A stretch of 64,000 nt of DNA, from assembly GCA_020746105.1 (NCBI GenBank), contig CM036633.1:10834501-10898500 (forward strand). The letters are read 5' to 3'. Positions 62,931 through 64,000 of the stretch are shown in pieces. Source of the stretch: Trogon surrucura. Lineage: Eukaryota; Chordata; Aves; Trogoniformes; Trogonidae. The notes beneath the pieces were generated by a model. That model ran no database searches and was not told the origin of the DNA. It saw only the letters and a list, made by a program, of their open reading frames with translations. A program made the position numbers and the translations under genes. The stretch's first letter is position 1. Each line of letters begins with the position of its first letter.

Positions 62931-64000
62931 CAACTCTTAGCAGTTTGGGATCACATAAATCAGGAGGTGTGCAAGAAGTCTGAATTGAATTTCATCTTCA
63001 TTCACGATGAGCAAATGCCTGGGATTGGTGTTTTTCCTAGCACAACCACAAAACATAGAAGATGCCAGCGAAGACCAGGTCTATATATCCCTTCTGTGTT
63101 CCACGCTTCTGCTCATCTCAAGCTGTGATCACAAGAGATTTAGTAAACGGAGGAAATACGCCATCTGACAGAAGATTTCTCTTCCTGCAGCTCCGACGCT
63201 TGTCACACCGACAACACGGATCAGCGCTGCAAGAGCAGCCTCTTTACTCCCATTCCTCGTCAGAGCCCCCGCTGCCCTCGGCAGCCTCCTGGCAGCCCAC
63301 GCTCCGCACACAAAGCCCAAGACACCCGGCAGAACGACACTTGTTCCCGTGAACCCTTCTAAACCTGTCTCTAGCAAGCCGTGGTTTCAAAGGACCCATT
63401 ATTTTACATGGTCTGCTCGTGTGAAAAGCTCATCTCCCACAGATCAGAAACCTACTGTCACATCAGATTTGCTTCATTTTATTTTTTTCAGCCACCAACA
63501 TTTATATTTAATGAGTATTAGGTTTTCTTTAGGGACTGGGAAGTACAGGGTTGAGAAAAAGAGCAAAAGAAAACTTTGCTTGATAGAGATTGCTCGATGG
63601 CGATGTGGATTTATTCTTTCATACATATTTTTCTTAAGTGGGCTTTGCATTTCCTTTCCTTGAGGGATGGCTGAGAAGATCTGAGGCATTCAAATGTTCT
63701 CTCCCCGTTTACTACAGCTGTAAACGAGTGGTTAAGACACAGAACTGTCATCTTGTGAGTGGGAGAGGAGGAAAGCAAGAAGCAAAATTAAGAAGTTCTA
63801 CATATCACTCCACACACTTCTGCCATATGAAATCAAAATTATCTGGTTTAGGTATTTCTGGGACTTATCTTGGCAGTTTAGATCCTTCAAAGTCTGGATA
63901 CAGGAAACATTTATTCTCCTGTACTGAAGTTCTTCTGCCTTCTCGATGCGGGTTTTAATTTCAAAAGCCTTTTTTTAAGTACATGGCAGGAAATGAAACT

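Larger units (their letters stand above)
56534..64000 (-). other. TOP1: TOP1 intron 3 (incomplete)
   Basis: More than 7.4 kb upstream of exon 4, running off the right edge. It contains CR1 fragment 2 (61.68-62.38 kb) and the tRNA-like SINE (62.75-62.93 kb). I looked for the expected His/Lys-rich exon 3, exon 2 and the MSGDHLHND start on the minus strand and did not find them, so exons 1-3 are taken to lie beyond position 64000. A moderately GC-rich unique block lies at 61.2-61.45 kb. Confidence 0.8.

Overview
The window is vertebrate nuclear DNA, almost certainly from a bird. It holds two neighbouring spliced genes, both read from the minus strand, and non-LTR retrotransposons of the CR1 family, whose 3' ends carry the avian octamer tail (ATTCTATG/ATTCTGTG). 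A short element with a tRNA-Ile-like head and a CR1 tail near 62.8 kb resembles the tRNA-Ile SINEs known from passerines. That hints at a songbird but does not prove it.

Positions 1 to 24.25 kb hold the 5' part of PLCG1 (phospholipase C gamma 1): coding exons 1 to 5, 194 codons, covering the PH domain and the start of the EF-hand region. The rest of PLCG1 lies beyond position 1. Exon 1 sits in a CpG island at about 23.2-24.6 kb and is separated from exon 2 by a 19.5 kb GC-rich first intron. The 4.5 kb between the genes (24.25-28.79 kb) contains the PLCG1 promoter and no recognisable protein gene.

Positions 28.79 to 56.53 kb hold TOP1 (DNA topoisomerase I): a 3' UTR of about 1.3 kb and 18 coding exons, matching exons 4 to 21 of the 21-exon vertebrate gene. 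All 18 junctions are GT-AG. The exons join into one frame of 712 codons plus a stop, and all five catalytic residues (Arg488, Lys532, Arg590, His632 and Tyr723, human numbering) are present. Exons 1-3 (about the first 53 residues and the promoter) lie beyond position 64000. The same TOP1-PLCG1 order and orientation is known in mammals, so this is conserved synteny.

Base composition changes sharply at the TOP1 3' end: GC-rich and nearly free of recognisable transposons to the left, AT-richer with three CR1 copies and one SINE in TOP1 introns to the right. All three CR1 copies are antisense to TOP1. Two of them, at 35.2 and 61.7 kb, keep a long open C-terminal reverse-transcriptase frame.

The least explained signals are: a pair of about 140 bp direct repeats flanking PLCG1 exon 1; a perfect CRE palindrome plus CCAAT box just beyond the TOP1 poly(A) site; an AT-rich homeodomain-site-like block inside the GC-rich PLCG1 intron 1; and a G-run/T-run tract in TOP1 intron 13. 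I found no prokaryotic, CRISPR or viral system, and no evidence of a novel multi-gene system.
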